DNA of 51,806 nt, taken from NCBI RefSeq assembly GCF_900142625.1, contig NZ_FRBN01000024.1, positions 1-51,806 on the forward strand. The letters run 5' to 3'. The notes under the pieces are model-generated. The model did no database searches. It was not told the DNA's origin and was given only the letters and a program-made list of their open reading frames with translations. This document shows positions 25,895-33,477 of the stretch, piece by piece. The position numbers and the translations under genes were made by a program. The first letter of the stretch is position 1. Each line of letters opens with the position of its first letter. This stretch comes from Roseovarius marisflavi (GTDB lineage: Bacteria > Pseudomonadota > Alphaproteobacteria > Rhodobacterales > Rhodobacteraceae).

Positions 25895-26821
25895 TCAGTT
25901 TTTTTGCCGGTCCGCGAGGTGCCTGGCGCCGCGATCCGCCAGAGGGCCGGTGCCATCTTTCCAGCGGCGGTGAATCCAGAACCATTGATCCATGCGTTCG
26001 CGCACCTGATGTTCGAGGCGGTCATTGACCGTTTGGGTCATGGTGATCGGATCGCTGTGTGCGACCGGCTCATCGATCAGAATTTGAAAATCAAGTCCGT
26101 TTTCCTTGCGGATGCCCCATGTCGGCACAAGGGGCGCGTTGAATTTCAGGGCAAGCTCGGCGGTGGCCGGCGACGAGAGGGCCGGTTTGCCGAAGAAATT
26201 AAGCGGTACCCCGTCATGAGCATTGAGATCGGTGAGGATCGCCAAAGCCCCACCATCGCGCAGGTGTTTGACCATCTGCATCATGCCGCGCCGCCCCTGT
26301 TCAAACATCGGCTGGCTCAGTGCGCCCATGGCGGCAATGTAGCGGGTGTTGAACCACTTGTTTGCCATCGGACGATAGAACACGCCCATCTTGAAACCCT
26401 GTTCGATCATCGCGATGCGGGCGGCGTTGAAGCTTCCGAAATGGCCAGTGACAAAGATGATCGGGCGTCCGTCGGCCCGGGCCGCGCGGATCGCCTTGAG
26501 GCCGGGACCATAGACCCTTGATTTGCGGGTGCGGGCGATGAACTCTGCTGTGGAAAACAGCTCTGCCATGTTGCGCCCGGCGTTGTCGGGCACGGCGCGC
26601 ATCAGGCGGCACACCTCGGTTTTGGGTAAATCGGGCAGGACATGCGCAAGGTTGTCGCGCACACGTGTGTCATAGCCAGCAACCGGAGCGACCAGGCGCG
26701 CGGTCAGCCAGCCCAAAAAGGGAATGCGCAGGCGGTATGGCAAAAGTTTTGCCAGCGCAATAGGTCCATACATTACCATGCCGCTGGCAGTATCGGTGAT
26801 GCGTTCGAGGGTGCTGCTCAT
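25895..26821 (-). CDS. LpxL/HtrB-like lipid A acyltransferase family protein
   Basis: This 308-residue membrane-associated acyltransferase family protein would transfer a secondary acyl chain to lipid A or a related lipid. The family's catalytic H-x4-D/E is here H127-F-G-S-F-N132 (VTGHFGSFNA), so the acidic residue is replaced by Asn. Other blocks (MGVFYRPMANKWFN, ALAILTDLNAHDGVPLNFFG) are conserved. The N-terminus has a hydrophobic stretch. Activity is therefore uncertain. It precedes the nitrile hydratase-like genes on the minus strand only in map order; transcription comes from the nthA side with a 53-base gap. Confidence 0.82.
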   Translation of the reverse strand: MSSTLERITDTASGMVMYGPIALAKLLPYRLRIPFLGWLTARLVAPVAGYDTRVRDNLAHVLPDLPKTEVCRLMRAVPDNAGRNMAELFSTAEFIARTRKSRVYGPGLKAIRAARADGRPIIFVTGHFGSFNAARIAMIEQGFKMGVFYRPMANKWFNTRYIAAMGALSQPMFEQGRRGMMQMVKHLRDGGALAILTDLNAHDGVPLNFFGKPALSSPATAELALKFNAPLVPTWGIRKENGLDFQILIDEPVAHSDPITMTQTVNDRLEHQVRERMDQWFWIHRRWKDGTGPLADRGARHLADRQKN

Positions 26822-26874
26822 GCCGGGGTGCCTTGATTTTGCGGGCCAGACGTGCGCGCCCGATCACAAGTCTG

Positions 26875-27525
26875 TCAGGGAGTGCGCGCAAGGCCCGTGC
26901 CGATCATCGCGTCGCGGCTGACTAGACTGGCCAGTTCGGCCTCGGTCATCTTGTCGGTGCCTGCGGGGCGGGCCGGCAGCACGATATAGCGCATATCCGC
27001 AGTACTGTCGTGCACGCGAATGCGGGTGCTGTCGGGCAGATCAACGCCAAACTCGCGCAACACCGCGCGCGGCTCGCGCACCGCGCGGCTTCGGTATTGC
27101 CGGGTTTTGTACCAATCGGGCGGAAGCCCCAACAGGTTGCGCGGATAGCAGGAGCACAGGGTGCAAACGATCAGGTTATGCACCGCCTCGGTGTTTTCCA
27201 CCGCGATCAGGTTGAGCGGCCCGATATCGAACCCCATCTCGCGACTGGCCGCTCCGGCATCGGCCAAAAACCGCGCCTTGAAGGCAGGATCGCACCAGGC
27301 GCGCGCCACGACGGCGGCACCGTTGGCGGGGCTGCGGGCATCCATTGCCTCGATCTGGGCGGTGATTTCGGCCGGGGTTATCTTGGCCTTTTCGATCAAA
27401 AGCTCTCGCACTGCGATTTCCATGCGTTGCCAATAGGTAAGCGGCCCGTCGTTGTCGGCGCGGTAGGGGTGGCCAGAAGGGCTTAGCCCGTGATCATGCG
27501 CATGGTCGGGGTGGTCATGGGGCAT
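26875..27525 (-). CDS. Nitrile hydratase alpha / thiocyanate hydrolase gamma-type subunit (cobalt type)
   Basis: This 216-residue catalytic subunit has the metal site VCTLCSCYP with Cys121, Cys124 and Cys126. The Thr of CTLC marks the cobalt form, where iron enzymes have CSLC. The N-terminus is His-rich (HDHPDHAHDHG), possibly metal-handling. Family blocks follow: LLGLPPDWYK, YRSRAVREPRAVLREFG, MRYIVLPARPAGT. The two upstream genes encode the halves of the beta subunit separately, the arrangement known for thiocyanate hydrolase (scnBAC). No P47K-type cobalt chaperone gene is adjacent. Nitrile or thiocyanate as substrate cannot be decided from sequence alone. Confidence 0.9.
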   Translation of the reverse strand: MPHDHPDHAHDHGLSPSGHPYRADNDGPLTYWQRMEIAVRELLIEKAKITPAEITAQIEAMDARSPANGAAVVARAWCDPAFKARFLADAGAASREMGFDIGPLNLIAVENTEAVHNLIVCTLCSCYPRNLLGLPPDWYKTRQYRSRAVREPRAVLREFGVDLPDSTRIRVHDSTADMRYIVLPARPAGTDKMTEAELASLVSRDAMIGTGLARTP

Positions 27526-27528
27526 CGC

Positions 27529-27792
27529 TCATAGCCTTTCGAGCCAGTGATCATAGAGTTCCGCATCAAGCGTATCGCCGGGATTTTCCGCCGCCTTGCC
27601 CCAAAGCTCATCCATGCGAAAGCGCACCCTGTAAAGCGGCTTTTTCTCGGCAGGCAGGCCATAGGCCAATTGCTCGGGGTTGTGAAAGGCGCCGAGTGGG
27701 CGCTCGATAACACCCTCTTTGCCACGCAGGTAGGACGGGGCGCGCACATGGCCCGGCGGCATCATGGCCCTGACGCGCACCCGCTCAGCCAT
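27529..27792 (-). CDS. Nitrile hydratase beta C-terminal (SH3-like) half, separate gene
   Basis: This 87-residue protein corresponds to the C-terminal SH3-like domain of nitrile hydratase beta (MAERVRVRAMMPPGHVRAPS, then YLRGKEGVIERPLGAFHNPE and YRVRFRMDELWG). It starts at ATG 27792, overlapping the upstream gene by 8 bases, and ends 3 bases before the alpha-type gene. It equals the alpha subunit of thiocyanate hydrolase in architecture. The tight spacing implies a stoichiometric complex of all three products. Confidence 0.85.
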   Translation of the reverse strand: MAERVRVRAMMPPGHVRAPSYLRGKEGVIERPLGAFHNPEQLAYGLPAEKKPLYRVRFRMDELWGKAAENPGDTLDAELYDHWLERL

Positions 27793-28123
27793 TTTGCGCC
27801 TCGCCATAGGTCGGCCCGCGCGCGGCGATCTCTTCCATCCGGGTGCCAAGCTCTTCAAGGCTGTAAACGCCACCCTCGATGAGGTTCTGATTGACCGCTG
27901 CAATCCAGCGTTCGTAATAGCTGTGTTTTTCAAAGGCGTCTTCGCCCATGTCTTCTAGCGCACGGCGCAGCCCATCTACGGTGAAAAACCCCTTGGCCCC
28001 GCAAAGCACCATAAGTGCATCCACACGTTTTTCCCAGAGGGCAAAATCATGCCCGTCCATCGGCACAGGCCCTGCGACCTGTCCGCCCATATCATGCCAG
28101 CGGCGTCCATCCGTATCACTCAT
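27785..28123 (-). CDS. Nitrile hydratase beta N-terminal half, separate gene
   Basis: This 112-residue protein matches the N-terminal helical domain of nitrile hydratase beta: HDMGGQVAGPVPMDG, then LWEKRVDALMV, RRALEDMGEDAFEKHSYYER and a final GGVYSLEELG. The YYERW core is typical. It is first in the three-gene operon. The same domain also occurs alone as the p14K-type activator of cobalt nitrile hydratases, so an accessory role is an alternative. But no other gene here supplies the beta N-terminal half, so a structural subunit is more likely. Confidence 0.82.
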   Translation of the reverse strand: MSDTDGRRWHDMGGQVAGPVPMDGHDFALWEKRVDALMVLCGAKGFFTVDGLRRALEDMGEDAFEKHSYYERWIAAVNQNLIEGGVYSLEELGTRMEEIAARGPTYGEAQNG

Positions 28124-28220
28124 GCCTGAGATGGTATGGGGCAGGCGCGGAACTGTCTATAGCAGTCTTGCGCCCCGCCTGATAATCCAAGGGGCGCCGG
28201 AAAGCGCCCCAGGGTTTAGG

Positions 28221-28673
28221 TCAGTTGATGGTTGCACTTGCACGCATCCCCGCCTCCAGATGGCCAGCGATCTCGCAGGTCACCTCCACCGGGCCACCGG
28301 TTGGCTGGACAGGAACAAAGAACCATTCGACCGTCTGGCCAGGGCCAACTTCAACTTCGCGAATATTGCCTTTGACCTCGGTGATAAGGTCACCGTTGGA
28401 ATTTGCGGCCTCGACCTTGCGGGTGAAGATCCGCTCGGTCATCTCATTGAGGGAAACTTCGTGTTTGATCTCGTCCACATTGGTCAGGATCAGGTTATAC
28501 GCCTGACCTGTGACAAACTCGAAATTGTCAGGTTTGAAATACATACCATCGTCATTGCTGCCCATCTCCATCGGTACATCAACAACGTTGGCGCGACTTA
28601 AGTCGCCCTCTGCGAAGGCCGGAAATGCTGTTAACGCTGCGATCGCAAATGCAGTTGCTCTAGTCAGTTTCAT
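28221..28673 (-). CDS. Periplasmic cupredoxin-like copper protein
   Basis: This 150-residue secreted protein has a Sec signal (MKLTRATAFAIAALTAFPAF, cleavage after AFA). The type 1 copper ligands are in order: His71 (EIKHEV), Cys133, His138 and Met143 (TCEIAGHLEAGM). This is a plastocyanin/azurin-like fold that probably carries electrons or copper in the periplasm. It precedes the nitrile hydratase-like operon in the same orientation with a 97-base gap. A functional link, for example copper handling near a metalloenzyme, is speculative. Confidence 0.85.
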   Translation of the reverse strand: MKLTRATAFAIAALTAFPAFAEGDLSRANVVDVPMEMGSNDDGMYFKPDNFEFVTGQAYNLILTNVDEIKHEVSLNEMTERIFTRKVEAANSNGDLITEVKGNIREVEVGPGQTVEWFFVPVQPTGGPVEVTCEIAGHLEAGMRASATIN

Positions 28674-28803
28674 TCTGAATCCTCTCAGTGACCGCGATTG
28701 GCCAAAAGCGCATCATCGCGCTGCGCTCATTCGACGCCTCTTTCGGCGGGATCACCATGATCTCTATCAACTGTGGGTGAAACGTGATCAGGGGAATCGA
28801 ACG

Positions 28804-29877
28804 CTATTCTGTGTCCTCCTCGCTATCTTCGTCGGACACGATCAGGGTTATCTCGCCCCCGGCCTCCAGGGTGCGAACGGCGTTCACCACCGCCGTCATG
28901 GCCTCTTCGCCGTCGCGCCCTTTTACGCGGCCAAGCTCTTGCATCTCTTCGCGGATCGCTTCGGCCATCCGCTTGCTCATATTCTCGAGAATGAACTCGG
29001 AAACCGGTGCCAGTGCCCCGGCCGAGGCCGCCGCAAGCGCCGTGACAAGAACCGGTTGATCGACCTCGCGGATCACACGCGGGATATCGACGGCATTCAC
29101 CCGCTCGGGAATGTGGACAAAGGTAAAGATCGCGCGCCGCACGAGGGCGGCAAAATCCTGATCGGTTTCATCCAGCCCGATCAGAACGTCGTCGCGTGTG
29201 GCCGCAGGCGACGAATTCAGGATTGCGCCAACCCGTTCAACGGCGCCTTGGGCAAAGGCGGTTTCGGGGACGTCATGCAACTGGGCCGCAAGCGCAAGCC
29301 CGATCCGATCCACCGCTGCCGGGCTGACTGACCCGGTTTGCGATACCGCATAGGTGATCCGCCGCGCCTTGTCGCCCGGCAGTTTGCCAAGCAATTCGGC
29401 CGCGCGGGCGACATCCAGTTTGGATAACATGACCGCAGCCACCTCGGCACTTTCACTCTCGATGATCGGCATCAGGTCTTTCAGATCGGCCTGCCGGATC
29501 AACTCCCAGGGGTCGCCATATTGGCGCACACCGGCCTCTTTACGTAGCCTCGCGGCGGTTTGCGGGCTGATCCGCCCATCAAGCGCCGTCAGCGCTCCGG
29601 CCATGCCACGCGGAAAGGTAAGTCCCATCCCCTCCAACTCCTGCGCGAACTCGGCAACGACATCGGCAAGGGTTGACCGGTCAACATAGCGCATCGAGCC
29701 CATTTGCGTCGTAAGCTGCGCCTGAAGCGGCTCCGGCAAATCGGTCAACGGCACGTCCGCGCCCTCGTTCAGCAAGAACCGCACGATAATGGCCGCCTTC
29801 TGGCGACGTGACAAATGGCTGGTTGCACCTGCACGCGGTGATGCGGAAATGCGCGCCAATGGTGTGGAATTGCTCAT
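28804..29877 (-). CDS. fliG: FliG-like flagellar motor switch protein
   Basis: This 357-residue protein is homologous to FliG, which couples the stator to the flagellar rotor. The N-terminal SRRQKAAIIVRFLLNEGADV is typical. The middle domain has the hallmark ELLGKLPGDKARRITYAVSQ-like repeat, and the C-terminal domain has FTFVHIPERVNAVDIPRVIR with its charged torque helix (ALAPVSEFILENMSKRMAEA). It stands alone: no flagellar gene lies within at least 20 kb on either side in this window. The charged C-terminal tail is DEDSEEDTE. Confidence 0.86.
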   Translation of the reverse strand: MSNSTPLARISASPRAGATSHLSRRQKAAIIVRFLLNEGADVPLTDLPEPLQAQLTTQMGSMRYVDRSTLADVVAEFAQELEGMGLTFPRGMAGALTALDGRISPQTAARLRKEAGVRQYGDPWELIRQADLKDLMPIIESESAEVAAVMLSKLDVARAAELLGKLPGDKARRITYAVSQTGSVSPAAVDRIGLALAAQLHDVPETAFAQGAVERVGAILNSSPAATRDDVLIGLDETDQDFAALVRRAIFTFVHIPERVNAVDIPRVIREVDQPVLVTALAAASAGALAPVSEFILENMSKRMAEAIREEMQELGRVKGRDGEEAMTAVVNAVRTLEAGGEITLIVSDEDSEEDTE

Positions 29878-30077
29878 GCCGTCCCCTTATCCGAAAGCTT
29901 TCCGGATCATAGGGCGGTAAGAGTGAAGAAATATCTAAGCGTCACGGATTTTTGCAGGCCCGTTTCTTCCGGCCATAAATATCCCCGCGCGGAACGCATC
30001 CCGCACTCGCCAATTGCGCAGAGGGGACGAGCCGATAAAACTGCCGGTCCCCCACGCGCCAATCACGAAAACAGCGC

Positions 30078-30091
30078 GCGCGTCAGCGCGC
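30078..30091 (-). terminator. Possible terminator downstream of gcrA
   Basis: GCGCG-TCAG-CGCGC forms a 5-bp GC stem 31 bases after the gcrA stop. On the minus strand it is followed within 6 bases by TTTT. It is short and weak. The gap 29878-30121 otherwise shows no gene I can support. Confidence 0.35.
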
Positions 30092-30121
30092 ACCACTTTT
30101 TCAAACGGGTCAGGTGCGGTG

Positions 30122-30721
30122 TTACCGCTTGCGGTCGCGGCGGCTGCTCATCGGCTGAAAGGCGACGCCGACATGGGCTTCGCAATAGGGCTTGCCCGAT
30201 TGCACCGGCAGACCACAGAACCAGAAATCCGGCGTCGCAGGGTCGCCCACCGGCCATTTACAGGTCCGCTCGGTCAGCTCCATCAAGGTCAGGCGCTTGG
30301 CCTTCTTCTCGACTTCGCTCACCTTGGCAAGGGCCGCGGGGTCGATCTCATTGGCCGAGGGCTGCGGCGGCAGGGGCTGGCCTGCGGGAATGATCGCCTT
30401 GATCCTGCTAACCGGCGCGGGGGCCGGGGGCGCTTCGACAGCAGCCTCGGGTTTGGGCGCGGGCTTTGGCGCGGGTTTCGGGGCGGTGGGTTTGGCCTTG
30501 GTCTTGGCCTCTGGCGCGGCTTTCGCCTTGGTGTCAGATGCGGCACCCGCCGTGGTGGCGGTGCCCCCCGATCCGTTGCGGTTCGACAGGCCAAGACGAT
30601 GCACCTTGCCGATCACGGCATTGCGGGTCACTCCGCCAAGCTCTTTTGCGATCTGGCTGGCCGACTGACCTTCCCCCCACATCTTTTTCAACAGTTCAAC
30701 GCGTTCGTCGTTCCAGGACAT
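30122..30721 (-). CDS. gcrA: GcrA cell cycle regulator
   Basis: This 199-residue alphaproteobacterial regulator binds sigma-70 and methylated GANTC promoter sites to control division genes. The N-terminal helix-turn-helix is MSWNDERVELLKKMWGEGQS, then ASQIAKELGGVTRNAVIGKV and HRLGLSNR. A low-complexity Ala/Pro/Lys linker (residues about 50-120) follows. The C-terminal sigma-binding part contains LMELTERTCKWPVGDP and FCGLPVQSGKPYCEAH, with conserved cysteines and histidine. It is longer than Caulobacter GcrA because of the linker, usual in Rhodobacteraceae. Confidence 0.95.
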   Translation of the reverse strand: MSWNDERVELLKKMWGEGQSASQIAKELGGVTRNAVIGKVHRLGLSNRNGSGGTATTAGAASDTKAKAAPEAKTKAKPTAPKPAPKPAPKPEAAVEAPPAPAPVSRIKAIIPAGQPLPPQPSANEIDPAALAKVSEVEKKAKRLTLMELTERTCKWPVGDPATPDFWFCGLPVQSGKPYCEAHVGVAFQPMSSRRDRKR

Positions 30722-30935
30722 CGGGGCTTCCTCATGTCAAAAGGCGGCCCGGGCCATCGGCCCGCCGCCTTGCAAATTCGATCAAGGCCCTATTCTAATC
30801 ACTGGCGGCTGAGTTACAAGGCATCGAATCGACCCACAGACCGTCAAAGACCGCCAATTTCGGCCTGCAGGGGCCGAAAGCGGGTCCGGCCCGGACGGGC
30901 GCAGCAAAAGCGTCACCAGAAATGAGGATAACGAG

Positions 30936-31766
30936 ATGACACAGGCAAGCGGCCAGGACCGGCCATCCCCACAGATGACAATGGGCACACGGCGCTTTGG
31001 TCGGGTCAACTGGCTTGGGCTGGCAACACTGGCCGAGCGCGAAGTGCGCCGCTTTCTGGCGGTCTGGACCCAGACCCTGCTGGCGCCGCTGGTCACGGCC
31101 GGCCTGTTCCTTCTGATCTTCAGCATCGCCATCGGCCCGCGCCGCGGCGATGTGATGGGGGTCAGCTTTACGACCTTCATCGCGCCGGGCATCCTGATGA
31201 TGACGGTCATCCAGAACGCCTTCGCCAATGCCTCTTCCTCGATCGTGATTTCCAAGGTGCAGGGCAATATCGTCGACACGCTGATGCCTCCGCTGAGCGG
31301 TGGCGAACTGGTGCTGGGCTATCTTGCGGGCGGAACCGGGCGCGGCCTGTTGGTGGCCTTTGCCATCGGTCTTGGCCTGTTGCTGTTCCTCGGGATCGGG
31401 GTGCAGCACCCGCTTTGGGCGCTTGCCTTTGTCTTTCTCGGCGCGGCCTTCATGAGCGGAGTTGGCATCATTGCGGGCATCTATGCCAACAAGTTCGATC
31501 AAATGGCGGCGATCACCAATTTCATCGTCACGCCACTCGCGTTCCTGTCAGGCACGTTTTACTCGGTTGATGCCTTGCCGCCGGTGCTCAATGCGATCAC
31601 GCATTTCAACCCGATCTTCTATCTGATCGACGGCGCGCGCTATGGGGTGATTGGCGTCTCGGACAGCTCGCCGGTGCTGGGCCTTGCCGTTGGTGTCGGT
31701 TCCACGCTGGCGGTCTGCCTTGTGGCCTGGCGGATGCTTGCGACGGGCTATCGCCTCAAGGCCTAG
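30936..31766 (+). CDS. ABC-2 type transporter permease
   Basis: This 276-residue integral membrane protein of the ABC-2 family has six hydrophobic segments. Its cytoplasmic N-terminus reads LATLAEREVRRFLAVWTQTL, and it has the conserved FLSGTFYSVDALPPVLNAI near the end of the fifth segment. It resembles NodJ/YadH-type exporters of lipid-linked or polysaccharide substrates. No ATPase gene is next to it in this window, so its partner must be encoded elsewhere. The start at 30936 follows GAGGATAACGAG. Confidence 0.85.
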   Translation: MTQASGQDRPSPQMTMGTRRFGRVNWLGLATLAEREVRRFLAVWTQTLLAPLVTAGLFLLIFSIAIGPRRGDVMGVSFTTFIAPGILMMTVIQNAFANASSSIVISKVQGNIVDTLMPPLSGGELVLGYLAGGTGRGLLVAFAIGLGLLLFLGIGVQHPLWALAFVFLGAAFMSGVGIIAGIYANKFDQMAAITNFIVTPLAFLSGTFYSVDALPPVLNAITHFNPIFYLIDGARYGVIGVSDSSPVLGLAVGVGSTLAVCLVAWRMLATGYRLKA

Positions 31767-31777
31767 CCTTGGATGAC

Positions 31778-32128
31778 CTAGCGGCAGATCCGCTCCGCGC
31801 GCTCTGAATAGGCCTTGTACGAGCGCCAGAACCGTTCGTCACCCGCCCGATCCGACTGGCGCACATCCTGCGCCTCTTGCGGGTCGCGATAAAACCGGAC
31901 TGCGCGGCGTTGTTCGGACCCGGAAAGGGTCTGGTTTGCCACAGCCTGAATACAGCCGCACAATGCGCGCGAGCGGGCCTTGCGATCTGAACTCATGCAG
32001 GCATCGCCGATCGGGCCAGAGGCCATCGGCGCGGCGCGCGGCACATTGCGCGTGTCACCCTTGAAGCCGTTCGCCCCGCCACAGCCTGCCAGGAACAGCA
32101 TCACGCCAAGGGTTGAAAGTCGTTTCAT
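31778..32128 (-). CDS. Small lipoprotein of unknown function
   Basis: This 116-residue predicted lipoprotein has a signal peptide MKRLSTLGVMLFLAGC with a lipobox. The mature protein has several Cys residues (GDACMSSDRK, RALCGCIQAV, RICR) and a basic/aromatic C-terminal helix (FWRSYKAYSERAERI). I recognise it as a conserved Rhodobacteraceae family without known function. ATG 32131 three bases upstream is an equally possible start. It converges with the ABC permease gene (11-base gap). Confidence 0.72.
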   Translation of the reverse strand: MKRLSTLGVMLFLAGCGGANGFKGDTRNVPRAAPMASGPIGDACMSSDRKARSRALCGCIQAVANQTLSGSEQRRAVRFYRDPQEAQDVRQSDRAGDERFWRSYKAYSERAERICR

Positions 32129-32301
32129 CACCGCGCCTCTTGTTTGCCTCTGGCCCTCACGGCCATTTTTTCTCTGCTCGTTATACTGATCAATGCCTTA
32201 TCGGGCCTGGATTTTCAATTCACATCATGGCCAAGGCCTGCGACAGTTGCGCAAAGCGCCCGCCGGGCGGTCATCGTGTGAATGAAAGAAGTATCCGCGC
32301 C

Positions 32302-33129
32302 ATGGATTTCAACCTCTCGACCGTTTTCTTCGTGTTTTTCCTGATCATGGTGCTGCAACCGATCCTTATGGGGCGGATGTTTGCCCTGCGCCGGGCGCAG
32401 GCGATCCGCGCGATCGAACGCAAGCGGGGCTCGCGGGTGATCACCATGATCCACCGACAGGAAAAGCGCAGCCTGTTCGGCTTTAGCATGTCGAGCCAGA
32501 TCGGGCTGGAGGATGCGCAAAGCATCATCTCGGCGATCAAGGCCACGCCGGACGACACGCCGATTGATATCGTTCTGCACACGCCCGGCGGGCTTGTGAT
32601 CGCCTCGATGCAAATCGCCCGCGCGATCGAGGCGCACCCCGCAAAGGTCACGGTGTTCGTGCCGATCTACGCCATGTCCGGCGGCACCCTGATGGCCCTC
32701 GCCGCCGATGAAATTGTGATGGGCGAGTTTTCGATGCTGGGGCCGATTGACCCGCAGATCATGGGAATTTCCGCCGCCTCGATCATCGCTGCACGCGACG
32801 CCAAGCCGATAGAACACGTCTCGGATATCGCCCTTGTGCTGGCCGATGTCAGCGACAAGGCCACCGCTCAGGTGAAACGTGGCGCGGTCGAGATCATGAC
32901 CCCACGCCTGGCGCGCGACAAGGCCGAGGCTCTGGCCGAAACGCTGACTTCAGGGCAATGGACCCATGATTACGCGCTGACCCCTGCCGAGGCCACCGAT
33001 CTCGGCTTGTCAATCACGGTGGGCCTGCCGCAAGAGGTGCTTGAGCTGATGACGCTTTACCCCTCGCCGGTGAAACAGTCTGCGGTGGAATTTCTGCCCT
33101 TCGATCCGCCGGGTCGGCGCATGGGCTAG
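32302..33129 (+). CDS. SDH-family Clp-fold membrane serine protease (ClpP class)
   Basis: This 275-residue protein has an N-terminal membrane segment (VFFVFFLIMVLQPILMG) and a crotonase/Clp-fold protease domain. The presumed nucleophile is Ser126 in IYAMSGGTLMALAADEI, with LHTPGG (92-97) forming the oxyanion-side loop. This matches the SDH (Ser-Asp-His) or DUF114 group, related to SppA, thought to cleave membrane-associated peptides. The start at 32302 follows GAAAGAAG and precedes the membrane segment; the frame is open upstream but that part overlaps the neighbour's promoter region. Confidence 0.87.
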   Translation: MDFNLSTVFFVFFLIMVLQPILMGRMFALRRAQAIRAIERKRGSRVITMIHRQEKRSLFGFSMSSQIGLEDAQSIISAIKATPDDTPIDIVLHTPGGLVIASMQIARAIEAHPAKVTVFVPIYAMSGGTLMALAADEIVMGEFSMLGPIDPQIMGISAASIIAARDAKPIEHVSDIALVLADVSDKATAQVKRGAVEIMTPRLARDKAEALAETLTSGQWTHDYALTPAEATDLGLSITVGLPQEVLELMTLYPSPVKQSAVEFLPFDPPGRRMG

Positions 33130-33155
33130 CGGGACCGGCGCGCGGGTTCAAAAGG

Positions 33156-33178
33156 CGTAGGGTGGGTGAAACCCACGC
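33156..33178 (-). repeat. 23-nt extragenic repeat, copy 2
   Basis: This is the exact reverse complement of 14572-14594. It starts 26 bases after the stop of the SDH protease gene. Confidence 0.8.
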
Positions 33179-33389
33179 TCTTGCGGTGAAAGGTGCAGTT
33201 TCGGGGTCGCGGATGTCAGGCTTTAGTCAGGCCGAACTCAGCGCAACCGCGCGCCAACTCAACGAGCGGCCCAGAAAGACCTTGCAATACCATACTCCAG
33301 CAGAGAAATTTGAAGCCTGTGTTGCAGCGACCCGTTGAAACCGCACCCGCAAAGCGGGCATTCACCATCTCAAGCATTTGCAATAAGAA

Positions 33390-33414
33390 GGCGCCTCGAA
33401 AGTCTTCGGGCGCC
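33390..33414 (-). terminator. Strong hairpin terminator between convergent genes
   Basis: GGCGCC-(T)-CGAA, loop AGTC, TTCG-GGCGCC gives a 10-bp stem with one bulged T. On the minus strand it is followed by TTCTTATTG, fitting termination of the secreted-protein gene at 33478. On the plus strand TCTTTTCC follows about ten bases later, so it may also serve the protease transcript. Confidence 0.6.
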
Positions 33415-33477
33415 CTCCGCTGTCTTTTCCGTTGCTTCTCTTGCCCTTCAGGATGCCGCGAGTCGGTTCTGCATCAT

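Larger units (their letters stand above)
33130..33477. other. Gene-free gap of 348 bases
   Basis: No coding region is supported here. The gap holds copy 2 of the 23-nt repeat (33156-33178), a strong hairpin (33390-33414) and otherwise unremarkable sequence between convergent genes. A long open frame that crosses the right-hand part on the plus strand is antisense to the secreted protein gene and has no protein-like features. Confidence 0.7.
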
